Source: Thereva unica
Lineage: Eukaryota > Arthropoda > Insecta > Diptera > Therevidae
DNA: 64,000 nucleotides
Assembly (NCBI GenBank): GCA_949987705.1
Contig: OX465285.1
Location: 91,149,975 to 91,213,974, forward strand
Direction: 5' to 3'
The notes under the pieces were generated by a model. That model did no database searches. It worked only from the letters and a program-made list of their open reading frames with translations, and had not been told where the DNA came from. Numbering within the stretch: position 1 is the first letter of the stretch; every line of letters starts with the position of its first letter. Of this stretch, positions 24,301 through 39,300 are shown one piece after another. Position numbers and translations under genes: made by a program.

Positions 24301-27300
24301 TTCTATTAGTCAGCTGACAAGGGATAGAATGAGCAATCCCCTGCTTTGCGTGATCTGTGACATAATAACGGGGAAGAAGTTCCTGGTCAAAAGTGACAGT
24401 TTTATCTCGCAGGTCTTTGAAATTAAAAACGGGTTGCAACAAGGAGCTGTGAGCTCAGCACTGCTCTTCAACATTTATATAAGCGATCTAGTTGGAGCTC
24501 TCCGGAGCGCCCTGGCTTTTGCGGACGACCTCGTCATATACAGGACAGGACCGAACAACGTGGCTTCGAAGAAATCATGCGATACGCTGATGCTTGGAAA
24601 TTGGAAATCAATCATGGGAAATGCGAAACGATTCTCTTCAAGACTCCTCTTAATAAAGCTTCACTCGATGTTAGAAGGAAATGGAACGTTACGAAACCAT
24701 GCGGGAAGACGCTGGTAAAGACTGAGACTGAGGTTAAATATGCAGGAATTTGGCTGGATCAGTACGTGTATTACAAGAGTCATATATGGAGAAGAGGAAG
24801 GTGTCAAAGTTTCAAAAAATTCTATGCCAATGATATCCTATACGGAAAAGCAGCAACCATGAGGATAGATAATATCATAATCAGAATTCCCTCATTTTTG
24901 GGGCTTATTACCCCAAACCAGGCTACCATAACATGACAAAACACAGACAGGACATGTACCACCAGAAGCATTCTCGTGGCTGTACTCATTAGGTCTGATA
25001 CAAAACAAGAGCTCCTGCGATTCAGCACGCGAGTCGGCTCTTCAGATAGAGAGGAAGCTTCCAAAGCCAGTTCAAAGTACTAGTGGCTGGAATAATTAAT
25101 AGGATGAAGCGGGTTAACCCTCTGCGATCATAGATTTTGCAGATTTTGCATTTGGGAGTACCAGCAGGTCGGAACAAATCGATCATACAAATCTATCATA
25201 CATTATTATCTCGAAAGCCGACCGAAACATTTGAATCACGAGACATATAGTAGTGGACATAATGTTTTTGTAATTTTTACGATTTTCTTAGGTGTCCGGC
25301 GATTTCTACGACGATTTAAAAATATCTCCGCTAAGGACACCGACCGCAAAGGGTTAAAGTGTGTGTAGATCCCAGTAGAGGAATTAGGTATAGTCATAGG
25401 ATTACGATTGTAATTAGTTTAGTTATAAGATAGGTAGGTAGTTTTAAGGTTAGGTAGTCTTGAATGCTGCCGCCCGCAAGCCTAAGCTCTCGCTAGCGAC
25501 AAAACTCGGGTGAGAGCCACCAGATCCAGTCGCCTAAGTCTTTGGTGACTGTCGTGTGACTCGACTATTTTCAAGGATTTAGGCATAGCTTAGAGTAGGT
25601 ATTTGTAGGGGAGTTTAACATTTAGGTTAAGTTTTATAAAATAGATTAAGTTAGCTAAGTTTTGAGAAAATTTTCATAGCTTTAAGTTCAGAATTAAGTA
25701 TGTAATAGATACTCTTAAATAATTACTTTAAAATTAACTCATATAACATCCAAAAGCTCAAACTAAGAGCAATGCCCATTCGCTCCTCCTGGTGCATCCT
25801 CCAGACTACCTTAGAGCTTACTACCAGACATTGCACCATGATGCAAACGACATGCTGGACTAGTAGTATAAAGAGTGGCACCTAAGCTTAGACTCTTCCA
25901 CATAAAAAAAGGGATGCGACAGCGAGGAAGACCTAACCTTCGCCGGAAGGATTGTGTAGGCCAGAACGCTAAAGCTAAGAGATGTCAAAATGGATGACAT
26001 CAGCTCATAATCAGGACTGGCGGACAGAACACTCGCAAGAGGCCAGGATCGAATCTCGGGTATAGAGCCGTTAAAGAAAAAAAAGTAACTTAATGTAGAA
26101 GAAGCCTCTTTACTTGCTAATCATGTTTTACTCATGCTCTTTTTCCCCGACTGAATTCGGCTCTAGTGGCGTCCTTCTAGACTTCTAAGGATTCTTGGAG
26201 GAAACAACTTTAAAGGTGAGGGGTGCCTAGCCTAACTCAACTTTATAGAAACACTGAGTTTATTTTTTGCGATTAGTGCTGTAGAAGATGGAATGATTGT
26301 GGGATGTGATTAGAAGCCGTATTAAATCCCTTTCTGAAACCTTTCTCCCTATCAACCTTTTTGCATCCAATATCTAATTTTATTTTACCTCTGGTTTCTG
26401 TACTTGTGACAATTGTTCAATAATTGTTTGACAATCATCCTCCTCATCAGGTACACTTGAAGATTCTTCACCATCCTCTGATGTACCAACTGAAGAGGCA
26501 CCATTTCTAGATGTTCTTCTAAGTCCATTTAGATCATTTTTCCTTGGCGATGGTGAATGAGCTGGTGTAGACATAGCTGAACCTAAAAAGTAATAATAAT
26601 CCAAATTAATTAAATTAATTAAATTTCAAAAAAGTTGATTCTTACTCATTTCTCGTTTTTGATCTAATTTTCTCAATAATTTCGTATGTTGACGTTGTGT
26701 TCGCTCATCTTTATGATAATTACTAGGTGGCGATGGGGAATGTGGCGAATGTGACATTTGTTGTGGCTGTAAATGCCCACCAGGCATTGGATGAAAATGC
26801 GGTCCACCACCTGGACCAGGAAAACCTGTTGCTAGTGGACTATAAAAATGGGTATTTGTTCCATTTGCTGCTATCTAAAATTAGAAAAAAATTATGTTTA
26901 ATAGAAGGTTTTTGATGCAGGTAGCTTATTTATAGATTGGTTTCTAAATTCTGTTTGACAAGAGTAAGATTAATAGTTTAAATTTAAAACTTTTATCTAG
27001 TAATATACACCTCTGGGGTTTGTTTATCATCACTCATGATAGTAGTCGAATACAATAGGCTAATAGTCGAAAACAAAAACAGTAAACAAAGCAGATTCCT
27101 TTAGGGAATAGAAAACTGAGCACAGTATCACTGACACATCACAACTAGAACTGCCAACCGTGCAATTAATTTCCTCTAAAAATCTTTGCGCCACGTTACC
27201 GGTTGAAGATAACGCGCAAGCTCTCCGAGATACCGACGTCGACAAGTTGTCGAAACACTGAATCGATCTACATTCAGTGTTCGTTTCCATAACAACTCGA

Positions 27301-30300
27301 TCACATCGATCGACCAGCATTCTATACGATAGCAAGTAACTTTCCATTGGTTGGTGATAACAAATAGAAAGTGTCTAGTATCAACATTGGTTCACCCATG
27401 AATTGTTGCACTTGAGAAAACAAAAAGGGGTGCACATTCAATGCTTCCATTGCGACACTTGACTTGGTCGAGATAAGAATTTCTTAGAAATGCCTTTCTA
27501 TCACAATTTCACACGTTTCCAAGTTTGTTCCTTTGCTTGGGCGGGTGATAACGCGCAACCTTTACGATAACCGTGCACGTTTTCCTAGTTAACACACAAA
27601 AGCACACACAGGGTAACAAGTTCGGCAGGTTTTTATTTTTATTTTCATTATTTTTTTTTTTTGGTGTGTTTGATTTTGAATAATCTGGAATTTCTTTATT
27701 AGCATATCAAAGACAGGTGTGCTGGTTTTTTTGTGGTTTTTTGTTCATGTTCCTCCATCGTTTAGTTTGGGCTTAGACAACAGAGACCACCTTTTTTTTT
27801 AAATAGTAAATGTTAATTTTTTAAATAATTTTGCAATACTTAAAGAATCTTTATTCTTTGAAGTTAATTTGCAAATTTTGGACATTGTTTTTGTCTAGCG
27901 GTTAAATATGTTAAGTTGTCGAGCTACCTCTGTGGACCGATGCGTCACCGACCGACGATCAGTTTTTCAGATATACTGGATTTTTTTAGGAAAGCGATTT
28001 TTTAATGATATAAACTATCTGACGAAATTCAGTGGTAGAAATGGCTAGGTATATAAAATTAAAATCTTTACTAGCCTAAAGAAACTTGTTTTCTCCAAAA
28101 GCATTGGTTTAAGTGTTTCTTTTCTAGCATGGTTGTTGCGATGCTGTAATTAAGGAGATTCAAATATCAAATGAAGGGCATGAGTATATGAATCCAGCTT
28201 GAGTTGTAAAAACTTAATTGTTTTTGAAGCTAGTAAAGGTAACCGGAGTCAAAAATCACGAGGTTTTTATGTTGACTAACATCAATCTTACATAGTAACT
28301 CTGATTGAAAGAAAAAACACGATTTTGACCAAATTTGGACGCTATTCGTATTGGAGGAGAGCTGGTAATATCAACTAAAGCTAATATTGATTTTGTTCTG
28401 AAGCCCATCTTACAATTATGTCTACATAGCTTGTGCGAACAGAGCAGCTGTAAGCAGAGGAGTTCAGCCGAGTTGGATAATCTGGTTTTGCGGGTAAGGT
28501 TTATCATAACAGAGTTATAATGCTTAGCGCATTGAATCAAATAAAGAACGTCATGCATACCCTTTATCCATGTCTATCTTAGTCCAAAGTGTAGTTTATA
28601 GTCAACTCTATTAATCCCCTCTAGGCACTCGTCGTTGATTAGCAGTAGCAGTTCTATTATTTCGCTGGGGTTCCTCGACCTTGAGTTGTGGCGCCGAAGA
28701 TACTCGAGCAATTTGCCACATCACGAAATCTATGACCATTTCTGTTATTTTGGCCCCGATGTCGGCCCAGAGAAGATTCGGGAGTCAGCCAGTCTGTTTC
28801 TCAGATGTTCCATTGTCACTGTGGCTGGTAACTCCTGGTACGTGGTTATGTTGCCTGACTTTAAAGTACTGTGGTTGGTACTCGCAAAGCCAGAGCTTCC
28901 GATTGCCCCACTTTGAGCAAGCTGAGACTACTCTGAGGGGGAAAGGTTCGTAGCCCTTGGTTTTAGTCCTTGCACTTTGCTGTGTCTGGTCGTCTGTACA
29001 TCTGTTTGTTTTGGTTTCTTTTTGTTATTTTTATTCATGCTGTTACCTCGAGTAAGGCCAGGCTGCGCAGGCGACACAGACAGAGCAATGAATTTTATAT
29101 GAAAGAAAGTGAATCGAGTTAGTTTGAAATAACCCAGAGTTACCCGGATCTGACTCAGAGCTTATTAAGTTTAGATATTCCTCAATTTCAAAACTATTTT
29201 TGTCAAACTGTCAAACAAAACTGCTTCCCAATGTACTTAGACAACTGTGTAACGCTGTTTTTCCATGCTGCCCTGTTGTGCTTACTGCGTGATACAGCTC
29301 AATGTGCACCGAAGTTAAAGCCGGAAATGAAGTCCGCCTTGGCAGTATCGCATACCAGAGTAAAGACTTTGTCAGGCATTGGGGTTTGCGACCAGCCTGT
29401 TTATACCCACTAGCTGGACATTCAACCTTCGGCATGATATTTGCCTCTGTTGACTAATGAGTTTACCGACCACTGTTTAGGGTATTATAAGATCGCCCAA
29501 TATACCATAGCTAATAGTCAAGAACAACCCTCTTTTAGGTAGAGCCGGCAAGTACCGTCTTTCGCCTTTCCAATGCTCTACTGGTAGTGATGTAGGGTAA
29601 CCAAGCCAAATAGTATCCTGTCCTGACACCTTTCAATTCCCTAGGAGTAATTTTTCTGTCGTTGGAGATGTGACAGATGTGTAGTAGTAGAAAGACAGAT
29701 GTAGGACAAGTCGATTGTAGTCACAATGTCGATTAAAGAAGGAACTTCCATTTCTTCAGGAATCTCAATCAATGGGGCGTTTGTTTGGCCGATTATAAAT
29801 CGTCAGTTAAAGTTACGCCTAGGATATTGCGCGATGAGTCAGGCCTATGATTCACACAGTCCACTGAGACAGAAGGAAGAGCGGCGCAAATTTTTGTTAG
29901 AGATGGGACAGTGGCCCTTGTGCTGAAAGTCAAGTCGTGTTTCGTGACAAGTTGTTTGAGTTGAAGAAAGTGACGTTTCAGTCGAATTACGACTATCAGA
30001 GAGAGGCCTAGAATGGAAGTTCGAAGTTCAGTTTAGGTGCCTATGATGAAAGTCGTAATTCGACTGAAACGTCACTTTCTTCAACTCAACGACTTGTCAC
30101 GAATAACGACACGACTTTCAACACAGAGGCCAGTAATTCCTTTTGGAGGCGTTAAATTCAGTCAAGAATTAAATCGATATCTCATTTGATAGAATTGGTT
30201 ATGAAGACAAGGTCTGGTACGTGCTTATATTGTCGAAGACGTAAGAATAATGCGAGTTCTGTCATCAGCAAAGCTGTGAAGTGAGTTGGAGAGGATTGAG

Positions 30301-33300
30301 CGCAGCAAACAGGGAAAGTGTGGATGATTTTGATGGTGCTGCTCACATAGTACATCGTTTTTCTCTGTAGACCCCTTGTGGAAACACGATTTGCGAGACT
30401 CACTCATCAGATGCACTGGTTCACATGCATTTTAGCATTAAATGTTACCCATAATTATTTCGTAGCTTGTTATTAAAAGCCTAAAACTTTACACGCAACT
30501 TTCAGATCAATCAATCCTCGCAATAATTCAAGAAGATTGGTACTAGAACCACGTTTTCAGGATTGATATTGAGTCCTAGACCAATTGGAAACCAAGTCAA
30601 GTGCCTGCTCTTTGACGTAGTGGTACCTGTTTCACCGGCTAACCGAATATCCTTGCTTAAACAAAGCAACAAACAAATCTTTCTTGTAGTTATCAAAAGC
30701 TAAGATTGAAGCTCAATATTAATTGATTTCATTTGAATTTATTATGAGTGAATAATTTATTCCGGGATTCCCCTTTTTATATGAGAATCAGCTGATAAGT
30801 AGATCACTGGTTTTTATCAGTATAAATGTATATTTTTTTTGCATTTTTAACATCATCGACTGTGTAAAGTTCATCGGTAATAAGGAACTCTATGTTATCA
30901 TGAAATATTATATAATAGCGGTTTTGCGAGGCTATTACACAGTGGAGTACTATAAACGCCTTCCTACTACCAGTCTCTCGTAGCCCATTCAAATCATTTC
31001 AGAACATCTTTCTTCATAAAATGTCAACCTGTTCCAATTACAATACATCAATCCACTATTGTTAAGACTGTTCTTCCAAAAGGTAGTTTTTTCCCATCAA
31101 AATGGCAACTCTTGCCACACACGCTTCATTCAACAAAAAACAAACTCCATCTATTATCAACAACTCCAACTAAACTCGGCTTAATTTTATTATATTTTTT
31201 TACAAACAATCTTTTAACCTTTTTGACCAAAAAATAGAAAAAAGAATTCAATTTCATTAGTTTAAAAAACGTAGAAGAATACCGTTACTGCGTGGGAAAC
31301 TAGTTTTTTCATACCAAAACAACAGGTTGCAATCACTATAAATAGAATCTCTGCCGGAGCGGCTCTAGCACACCTCTCTAGATACACCTTGTCTGGCCAT
31401 TTTTGTGGTTATTATAAGATTAAGAACAGGATTTCGTCGTTCAATTCTGCTTTTTTCCAGCAAGCGTCGAGAATGCAGTCTGGTGACCTTGCAGCGACCT
31501 TGAACGTTCAAATTTTGCCGTTTCATAATAATTTCTCTTATTAACATAAAATTAATTTGGATTGGAAATTTCGTGGTTCAGAGTGGGAGTTAGTGTAAAA
31601 TTGTTGTGATTTCTACTCAGTAATTGGGTAAATATTGACTATAGAGGTGACAAACTATAAAACAAGCTTCAACCGATTAAATCCTTATCTCTAATTACAA
31701 AATCATGTTTTGATTGATATTAAAAAAAAAATGAAAATTTAATCTCAGAACACACGAAACTCTTTCGGTTCCGTGTTGATAATTGGGGAACTTTTTATGG
31801 CGCCTTTTTATTGTCACATTAAGTCCGGAAGTGAAATTAGTAGCATAAAAAGTAGTAGCAAAAAAATCACATATATATGTATGTATGTCGAAATCAAATC
31901 GCTTGCTGCTTGTATACCCCGCGGCCTTTGTCAGTGTTGTCGGCGGCAAGATTTGTTTATTTTTTTACTAATGTTGTTGTTTGTTTGTTTATAACACAAG
32001 AAAAAAATCGCCACAATCATCGAATATCGCGAGCCGAGTGTGGGTGGCAGCACCAGCCTATAAACGCTAGCCAGTCTCTATGGCAAAAAGTTTCTATAGC
32101 ATTATTTCTATTTTTTTTCGTGTAGAGAGAGAATGGCAGTAAAAACTAGGTTTTTTTTTGGTGTAGAGCCAGTGATTGTCCAGTATTAGATACCACGCCC
32201 AGCAAACAGTCCAGGAAGCGATGTTTCCGTGAATTTTTTAGATTAGAAATTATTTTAAAAATAATAAATAGAAAAAACTCTGTAGAGAATAGCGACGAGA
32301 TGACTTTTTGCACGGATGCTGTTGCTGTGTTGAAATTTTAGATCTATAATTATTAAGTGAAAGTCATTCATTAGTGGATATGTCACATTGAAGCTCGTTA
32401 TAATGTATCATCAGTAAAGTAGTTTCAGAAGCACTAGTCGATTATTAAAGGATGTTATAAGAGATCGTCCATCTGAAACAGGAAGTCCGGGTGGTTAGAA
32501 AATCAAGGTTGTTGTGAATTTTACTCCTCCATAAAGGAAAAAGTTTAACAATATGTTAGGAAAAATACTACTGACGACCAAAAAGCTTCGAAGTCGAGGA
32601 AAGAAAACTGAGTGCTTCCATAGTCATCAATCTGGAAGATTTTATCGCTGTAGTGGTCGAAAAATTGTATATAGGCGGTAAGTTTGGCATCCGCAGCTTG
32701 TATGAGAACACTCCCAGCGGGAAAATATTGAAGCGATTCTCGATAAGCAGTAAAGAATTGCTTCAACATCGTATCCTTTGGAAGGTGTTAGGAAGATTTT
32801 AGTTTTTTGTTCAACAGACAAATTTTTCTTAAGGTAAATAAAAAACGAGCTGTTTGAGCCTTATGCATGAAACTTCTTTGACACATACATATTTCGGGCG
32901 TTCAGTGTACTCTTTAAAAGCTTCCGGAAAAGCCCCTACAAAAGAGATTCCATTGAGCTTCTCAAGAAGCGGTCTGGTAGAAAATGCAATGCTTCCTCCC
33001 AATGACATGCAATTGTAAAAAGGATATGACGTGGGATACGGACAGGAAGGGCTCCAAGCTTCAAAAGAAGGCTTCGTTATGTCTTAAAGTAGACCTCCGT
33101 ATCCCAGTGGGCTAATGACAATGGATCGACAGTAAGTAAGAACTTGATCCTTGCGAGTACAAACTTTGGGCGTAAGAATATCTACAAAGTACATAATATG
33201 GGTGTCCCCTGCTAGAGTGAGTTGCAGCTGTATTTACAACCTATACATGTTGACTGGAATGGTTGAGTTGAGGTTGAGTTGAGGTTGAGTTGAGGCTGAG

Positions 33301-36300
33301 TTGAGGTTGAGTTGAGGTTGAGTTTCGTCAAGTTTCGTTGATTTTCGTCCCGCTTCACAAACCGCAAACAAAACAAAGAAATGCTGCTGTCAACTAAATT
33401 CAACTACTCAACTACTGAACTCGCGTCTATATGCATTATTTTAACTCAACCCAGGTAGCAGACCTGAGTCGAATTCAGTCGACCCTAACACATCTCGACT
33501 ATCGTCTACATGTATCTGGACTCGGGTTCAACCTTAGTTGAACTCATCAACTCGACTCATTGAACTCAGTCATACTTCAAGTGAGGCGGATGTGCCATTG
33601 TAATGCCAAAATGGCAAAACTAAGCCAATTAAAGAGAGATAGAAAACAAACACTGATGAAGAGCTTTTTTCCCCTAGTTTTATTCTATTATGCATTGAGC
33701 CGCCTCAGAGTCAAAGTGAAGCTTTCCACGGTGCGCGATATTGCGGACAGACGCGAAAGGCGCGCCATGGGAAGAGTATTGTCCATGAGACGCAGGCAAG
33801 TCTCTAGCGGTGCGTAGGATCCACCGAGGGTCGGTAAATTTGGCTTCCCATGGTGGAAGATTTTGTGGATTGCCACGAAAAGCCGACTCCGGACCACATC
33901 GAGGCTCTTTCTACGGTGCTTATCGGTCTGTGTGTGTCTTGAGATTCGAAGCGACAGTATTTCGTTACCCTTTCGGTATGTAGGCCATGGCCTTGCACGT
34001 AGAGATGACACATTCGGTTTTATATTTTACTAACGTTTTTCTGGTGTAAGACTCTTCATGACACGGCATGGGATTCGGTATATGAAACACACCGCTGTCT
34101 CACTGCTGCCTCTGCCCAAAAATTTCGACTCAATCCGCTGTCTATGAGCATGCATCGCACCTTTTCCATAATGATAAGATTCATCCTTTCTGCTACTCCA
34201 TTTTGTTCAGGTGTGCGTGGAGACTGTCCTCTGATTTTGTATGAAGATGGAAGACTTGTTATTTCTAGACTTTGGTTTTGACATGCTCATCCGTGTTTAT
34301 ACGGACGACCTCGGACCGCACCGCTGGCACCGCAACTTAGAAGTTACTGTTACTTACCTGTGCCTAGAGTTGAGTTGAGTTTATGTGTCTCCACCATGTA
34401 TTTACAATCACAGCTCTCCTCATTTCTCTCAATATACTCTCATATACCACAAAAAAATCGAGGACTCAGTACAATTTACCATCATGTAAGGGACAAATGT
34501 ACTGCCTCATGTTAAGTCCGACTCAACTCTACATGACACTGACAAAAATCTAAACGATATTCAATAAGGCCATTTCTACACGAGGGACCATGGTTCTAGG
34601 AACACGAGCTTTTTTTTGTGCGGATTCGGTTCCTTGCAGAGACAAAGCTCGTGTTCCCAGAACCATAGTCCCTCTATATTGCGAGTGTTGCTTGTTACAG
34701 CCTTCTTCTGCTTTTTCATAAATTTCCTTCCTATCTGCAAAGTTTCCAATTATGAGTCTATAAAAGCGAACAAATAAGAAATGTCCAAGGTCGTTAAGCA
34801 TTAAAACCTTTCCTTCGACCTAAGACAAAAAAAAGAGTTTCTAAAAGCAAAAAGCCACAACAGTCACAATTCATCACCAAACCAGCAAGTCACCCTTCTG
34901 CCGCCATCCACTCCAGTCTCATATAATTTTTGATCGTTGAGTAAGTATCGAACAAAAGAAGGTAGAGACATTAGTCAGAAAGAAAAATTTCATAATACCA
35001 TCAGCAAACACCTTTTCTCTCCACGCGCCTACGAACAATTATTATTAACGACGACGCCTCCCAGAAGAGGATTACATCAATGACGATGATAAGACATAGT
35101 CAAGTCGCATCAAATGCAAAGCAGATCAACTTTTTTTTCTGCTCAATTGGTGGTGTGCTTCATTGAAATGTTGACAGTTGACATATGTGACGTGTACGCA
35201 AGTGTTTCAAAATAGCGACAACAGCTCAAAGTATAAATTTAGAAGAAACAGCGAGCCGAACCGAAGTGACAGTTGCACTAATTGCAAGATATCGCCAATA
35301 GCGATTTCGAAGATCATGTTTCATAAAATGTTGCAGAAAATCATGGAGGGCATATGATGTACGATAGAAATCGATTTATCATTTCATTAGCTCGATGCCT
35401 GGTGAATACTGTCAGCAGATAGACGATATGACTTTGGTGTGTGATGCAAGCAATTGGGACGGGCTGCGGCGGCATTCGGTCGGGTGTTTGGCTTGTTGCT
35501 TCAGTTGATACGACGTACTTTGTTGCCATTACTTGTTAAAAAGTAGTTAGACGCGTCTGTTGTGTTTCTTTTTTTGTTGTTGTGCTGTTTCCTGGGTTCA
35601 AAGAGCAGAAAAGCTGGTTATCATTGCATGCTAAGGTTGCAAAGTCAAGCGGAAAAGTAATGGTATTGAACGCTAGTTTGCAACTATAAAATAAAGCAGA
35701 TGCTCTCTAATTAATTTTCTATGGAATTGAATTGTTAGTTTTTCTTCACGGGAAATCTAATCAATTATTCACAATTATTCAGAATGTAGTTTTTTCCCCC
35801 GGGGGGAAAAGCCGGTATTGTGTAATGTTTGTTTAGTAATTTATGCTAAGTAATCTTCTCGTGGCTCGTATTAAGCAGAATTCTTTACCTTAACAAGTTT
35901 GTCAGGTTGATCTTAATCGCATTTTGTTTAAAACGTTTTACCTCGAATGTATTGATGCTCATCACGGCTGGCATGAGACTTTCATTAAAGATGCAGAACA
36001 TTAAAGAAACATCATTAAAGATGAAGACAAGCTACAAATTCTTAGTGTCCCAAAAAATACGTGAATGTCCCAAAATTACTTCAGAGCTCTCAATTTTCTT
36101 TTGAAATTTGAGTGTTTAAAAAATTATTTAAAATAAGCTAAATTCATACCAAAATAAAAGGTCGATGTGTTTACTTTATCTGCACACTATTTTGCGACAT
36201 TCAAATTTTGGTTTTAGGACACAAATACTCTACCAATGGTAGAAAATTAGGCTCAAAATTTTGGGAAAAATTTGACCTAGATACAAAAGTAGATTGAAAA

Positions 36301-39300
36301 TGTAAAGAGCCTCAAGATGAAGTTGGCCTTGCTCCTCAAAACAATTCTGGTACGCTAATGGAATATGCTTCCAAAGATGTCAGCTATTTTGGACAGCCAG
36401 TTGCTGTTAACTGTCGTTTGAGTCAGTCGATGTCAGTCAACTTATAAAAATGGAGGAAAAACTTGAATTTGGTGCCGTAATTAAATTCTTGCATTTGAAA
36501 GACGTTTGTACTATCGTGAAAAGATTGGCAACTGAACTTAAGTATGGTAGTACCAGCTTCATTGATGGTCTGAGCGGTCAACATCTGCGATTGCAACTGA
36601 TAACATCGAAAATGTTCACCAAATGGTACGAATCAAAATACGATCTAGAGCCAAGAGATAGTAGAGGCTACACGGTCATATCGAAAGAACACCTTTCTAA
36701 TACATTGACTATAGAATTGGACATGCGTAAGCTCTCCTCTCCTTGGACCAAAAACGCATTCGAACGAATATTGTCAAAACCCTGTTGAATTGATTGAAGC
36801 GAAACGAGTCGGATTTTTGTGCCGACTCATAACTGCAGATTAAACTTTGAATCCACCATCACACTTCTTAGATGAAATGACAGCAAAGACAATGGGACTG
36901 CAAAGATTAACCTGTTTCAATACAGGCGAAGATAGTTTCATTGGCCGCGAAAGCTATGGCCAATGTTTTATTGAATAGTCACAGAATTCATGGACCATCT
37001 TAAAAAAGGTGAAACTATACCGGGTGTATACCTCATCACCTAACAAGCTGAAGAGAGAAATGGCGACAAACGGCCGCATTTGAAGAAGAAGAAATAGTCG
37101 TTCCATCGCACTTGCTTGCATTTTTGTGGTCGTCAAGCCCAAAATTCACAGCAATCTATTTCAGTTGTTCGTCTACCTACCGTATTCACAAAATTTAGCC
37201 CCAGCGACTTTTGACCGCTTCCTAAGCTTAATGTTTGGCTTGGAAGAGAAAGGTACTTATAGAATAAGGGGGTCATCGCATATGCAGAAGTCTATTTTGC
37301 TGAGCAGCATACTTGACATTCTGCCAATGCACCTAATCCTAGTTGGAAGGATAACTCAATTTATGACAAAGACAAGAAGCTATCATCATTTCAGACTGCA
37401 TTATTTTTTAATTTAAAAAAGCGAACAAACTATGTCACTAATATGGAAATTGATCAGACAATGGAAAATTCTCTCAACCGATCTGGAGTCACTGGTCGCG
37501 GCGGAGTAGGTCAAAATCGAGCAGAAAAAACGACTTTAGGCAGCGTTGATCGAGTTAAGAGACGATCCTCGCCCTGGTTGAAGTTGAAGTGAGGATCGTT
37601 TCTTACTTAACCGAACTTAAGGATCACAAGAAAACATCGTCTGGTGCATTGTCGAAGGGCAGACAATCACAAATTATGGTTAGGACAGTCCAAAGACGTT
37701 TAGAAGCTGGCCTTAGAAAAGCAGTCGAAGTGTAGGAAACACCGGAGAACATCCTGAATCAGATGATGAGGTCGGAGGATTTCTGGAGAAAGGTGGAAGT
37801 ATCTGAGAGGGTCATCCACCAGAACCTACTGATCCACTGACCCGTGACGATGGCATAAGCCGGCCGCGGAGAGAATGGAAGACAAGGTTTTTTAGGCCGG
37901 TAAGAGACACACTAAACCCAAAGCCAGAAGCTTCTCGATAGTATACTTTCCACCTTAGGACTTGACGAGAATACCAGAAATTGGCTAGATCACTGAACTG
38001 AGATCTAGGTATTGTTCATCGATCGTTCTGATCGTGTGCACATGGCGGGTGTTCCACATATTCTCCCACCGTAGCGTTAATGGAATATCACCTAGCTTAG
38101 CTTCGTTGGCGCAGTCACTACTGCAGGCTGGCTTTAGGCTGTCGATAGATATTTTGACTGAATTTGACGACGAAGTGGTAATCGTTTAAGTGCTTGGTAT
38201 GGGCATTCATATGGAGATTAGAAAAGTTTTCGAACACGATCTCTTCGTATGAAAACGTAGTAGCATCTTCCAAGGCTGATGACGCGTAAACGTTCTTTGA
38301 GCTACCCCAAATAATGCCAAGAATCCAGTGACGAAGTGAACGTATTCTTTTAAAGAACACTGTAACGACGTCAGGCTGAAAGAATGCCTTTACGGCTGTG
38401 CCGGTCTAGACTCAAACAAATGTCATCCAAAATGGTTGGTGCGTTTAGTCAGCAGGAGTCAGACACTATGTCCTGGTGCGGACTTCCGGTAGTGCCTCGG
38501 CGATCAAGCACACACCCCTTCCTGTTCGAGTGATGATAAAAATTCTCACCACTCCCTCAGCATCCCGCCAAGGCGCCCGCAGCTAGCATGCACGCTTTCA
38601 CCACAGTCATGCACGAAATCGCCTGTATGGCTTTAAAAAATTGTATAGGACGAAGAAAAGGGGCAATTATCTTGTTGACCATAAGGCTGGTCGTCCACTG
38701 GAAGCGTATTCGAGCGGCTTCGCGCTACGGCCATACATATGAGCGGCTACAAGCGGCTCATTTGTATGGCCGAAGCGCGAAGCCGCTCGAATACGCTTCC
38801 AGTGGACGACCAGCCTAAAGGGTGCTAATAGCATATTCAGTAGAACGGTGCTCACTCGATTGCGTAGGTCAAGCAGCTTTGGAATAGGTTAATGCTTAGC
38901 TGGGGGACTGCTTGCTAAAACAACACTGGCGTTTGAAATAGTCGTGCATGCCTGTGGCGGGAGTGTGTATGCCTGTAGGGGAGCGTGCGTACTTTTGTGG
39001 CATGCCTATTTGTTCGCTATGCGTGCTAGCTGCGGGGGCATGCGCACTAGCAAGAAAATTAGCCACTAAATTATTTTTAATCGGATTTATTTCATCCAAG
39101 CATGAAATTCCGTAGATGACTTTATACTTCAAACTTAAGTTGTACATTTCCCCCATTAGTTTATTGACCCAACTTTACTGAATACTTTGGAGGTCGCCAC
39201 ACGTTTAATGGTTAGTAGTTACCAAAATACGCCTTTATAACATAAAATTCTATGAAAGGAAGCACAATCAACATCATCACTGTCAAAAATCCTTTTAAAC

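Noticed and set aside
33261..33323. Short regular repeats considered as a CRISPR-like array
   Set aside because: Head-to-tail 11-bp units without spacers in eukaryotic intronic DNA; a minisatellite.
35792..35810. Palindrome TTTTCCCCCGGGGGGAAAA
   Set aside because: Perfect only over 10 bp; no associated feature, likely chance.
37553..37612. Hairpin GAGTTAAGAGACGATCCTC...GAGGATCGTTTCTTACTTAA
   Set aside because: Short arms with mismatches, no duplication or related copies seen; too weak to call an element.
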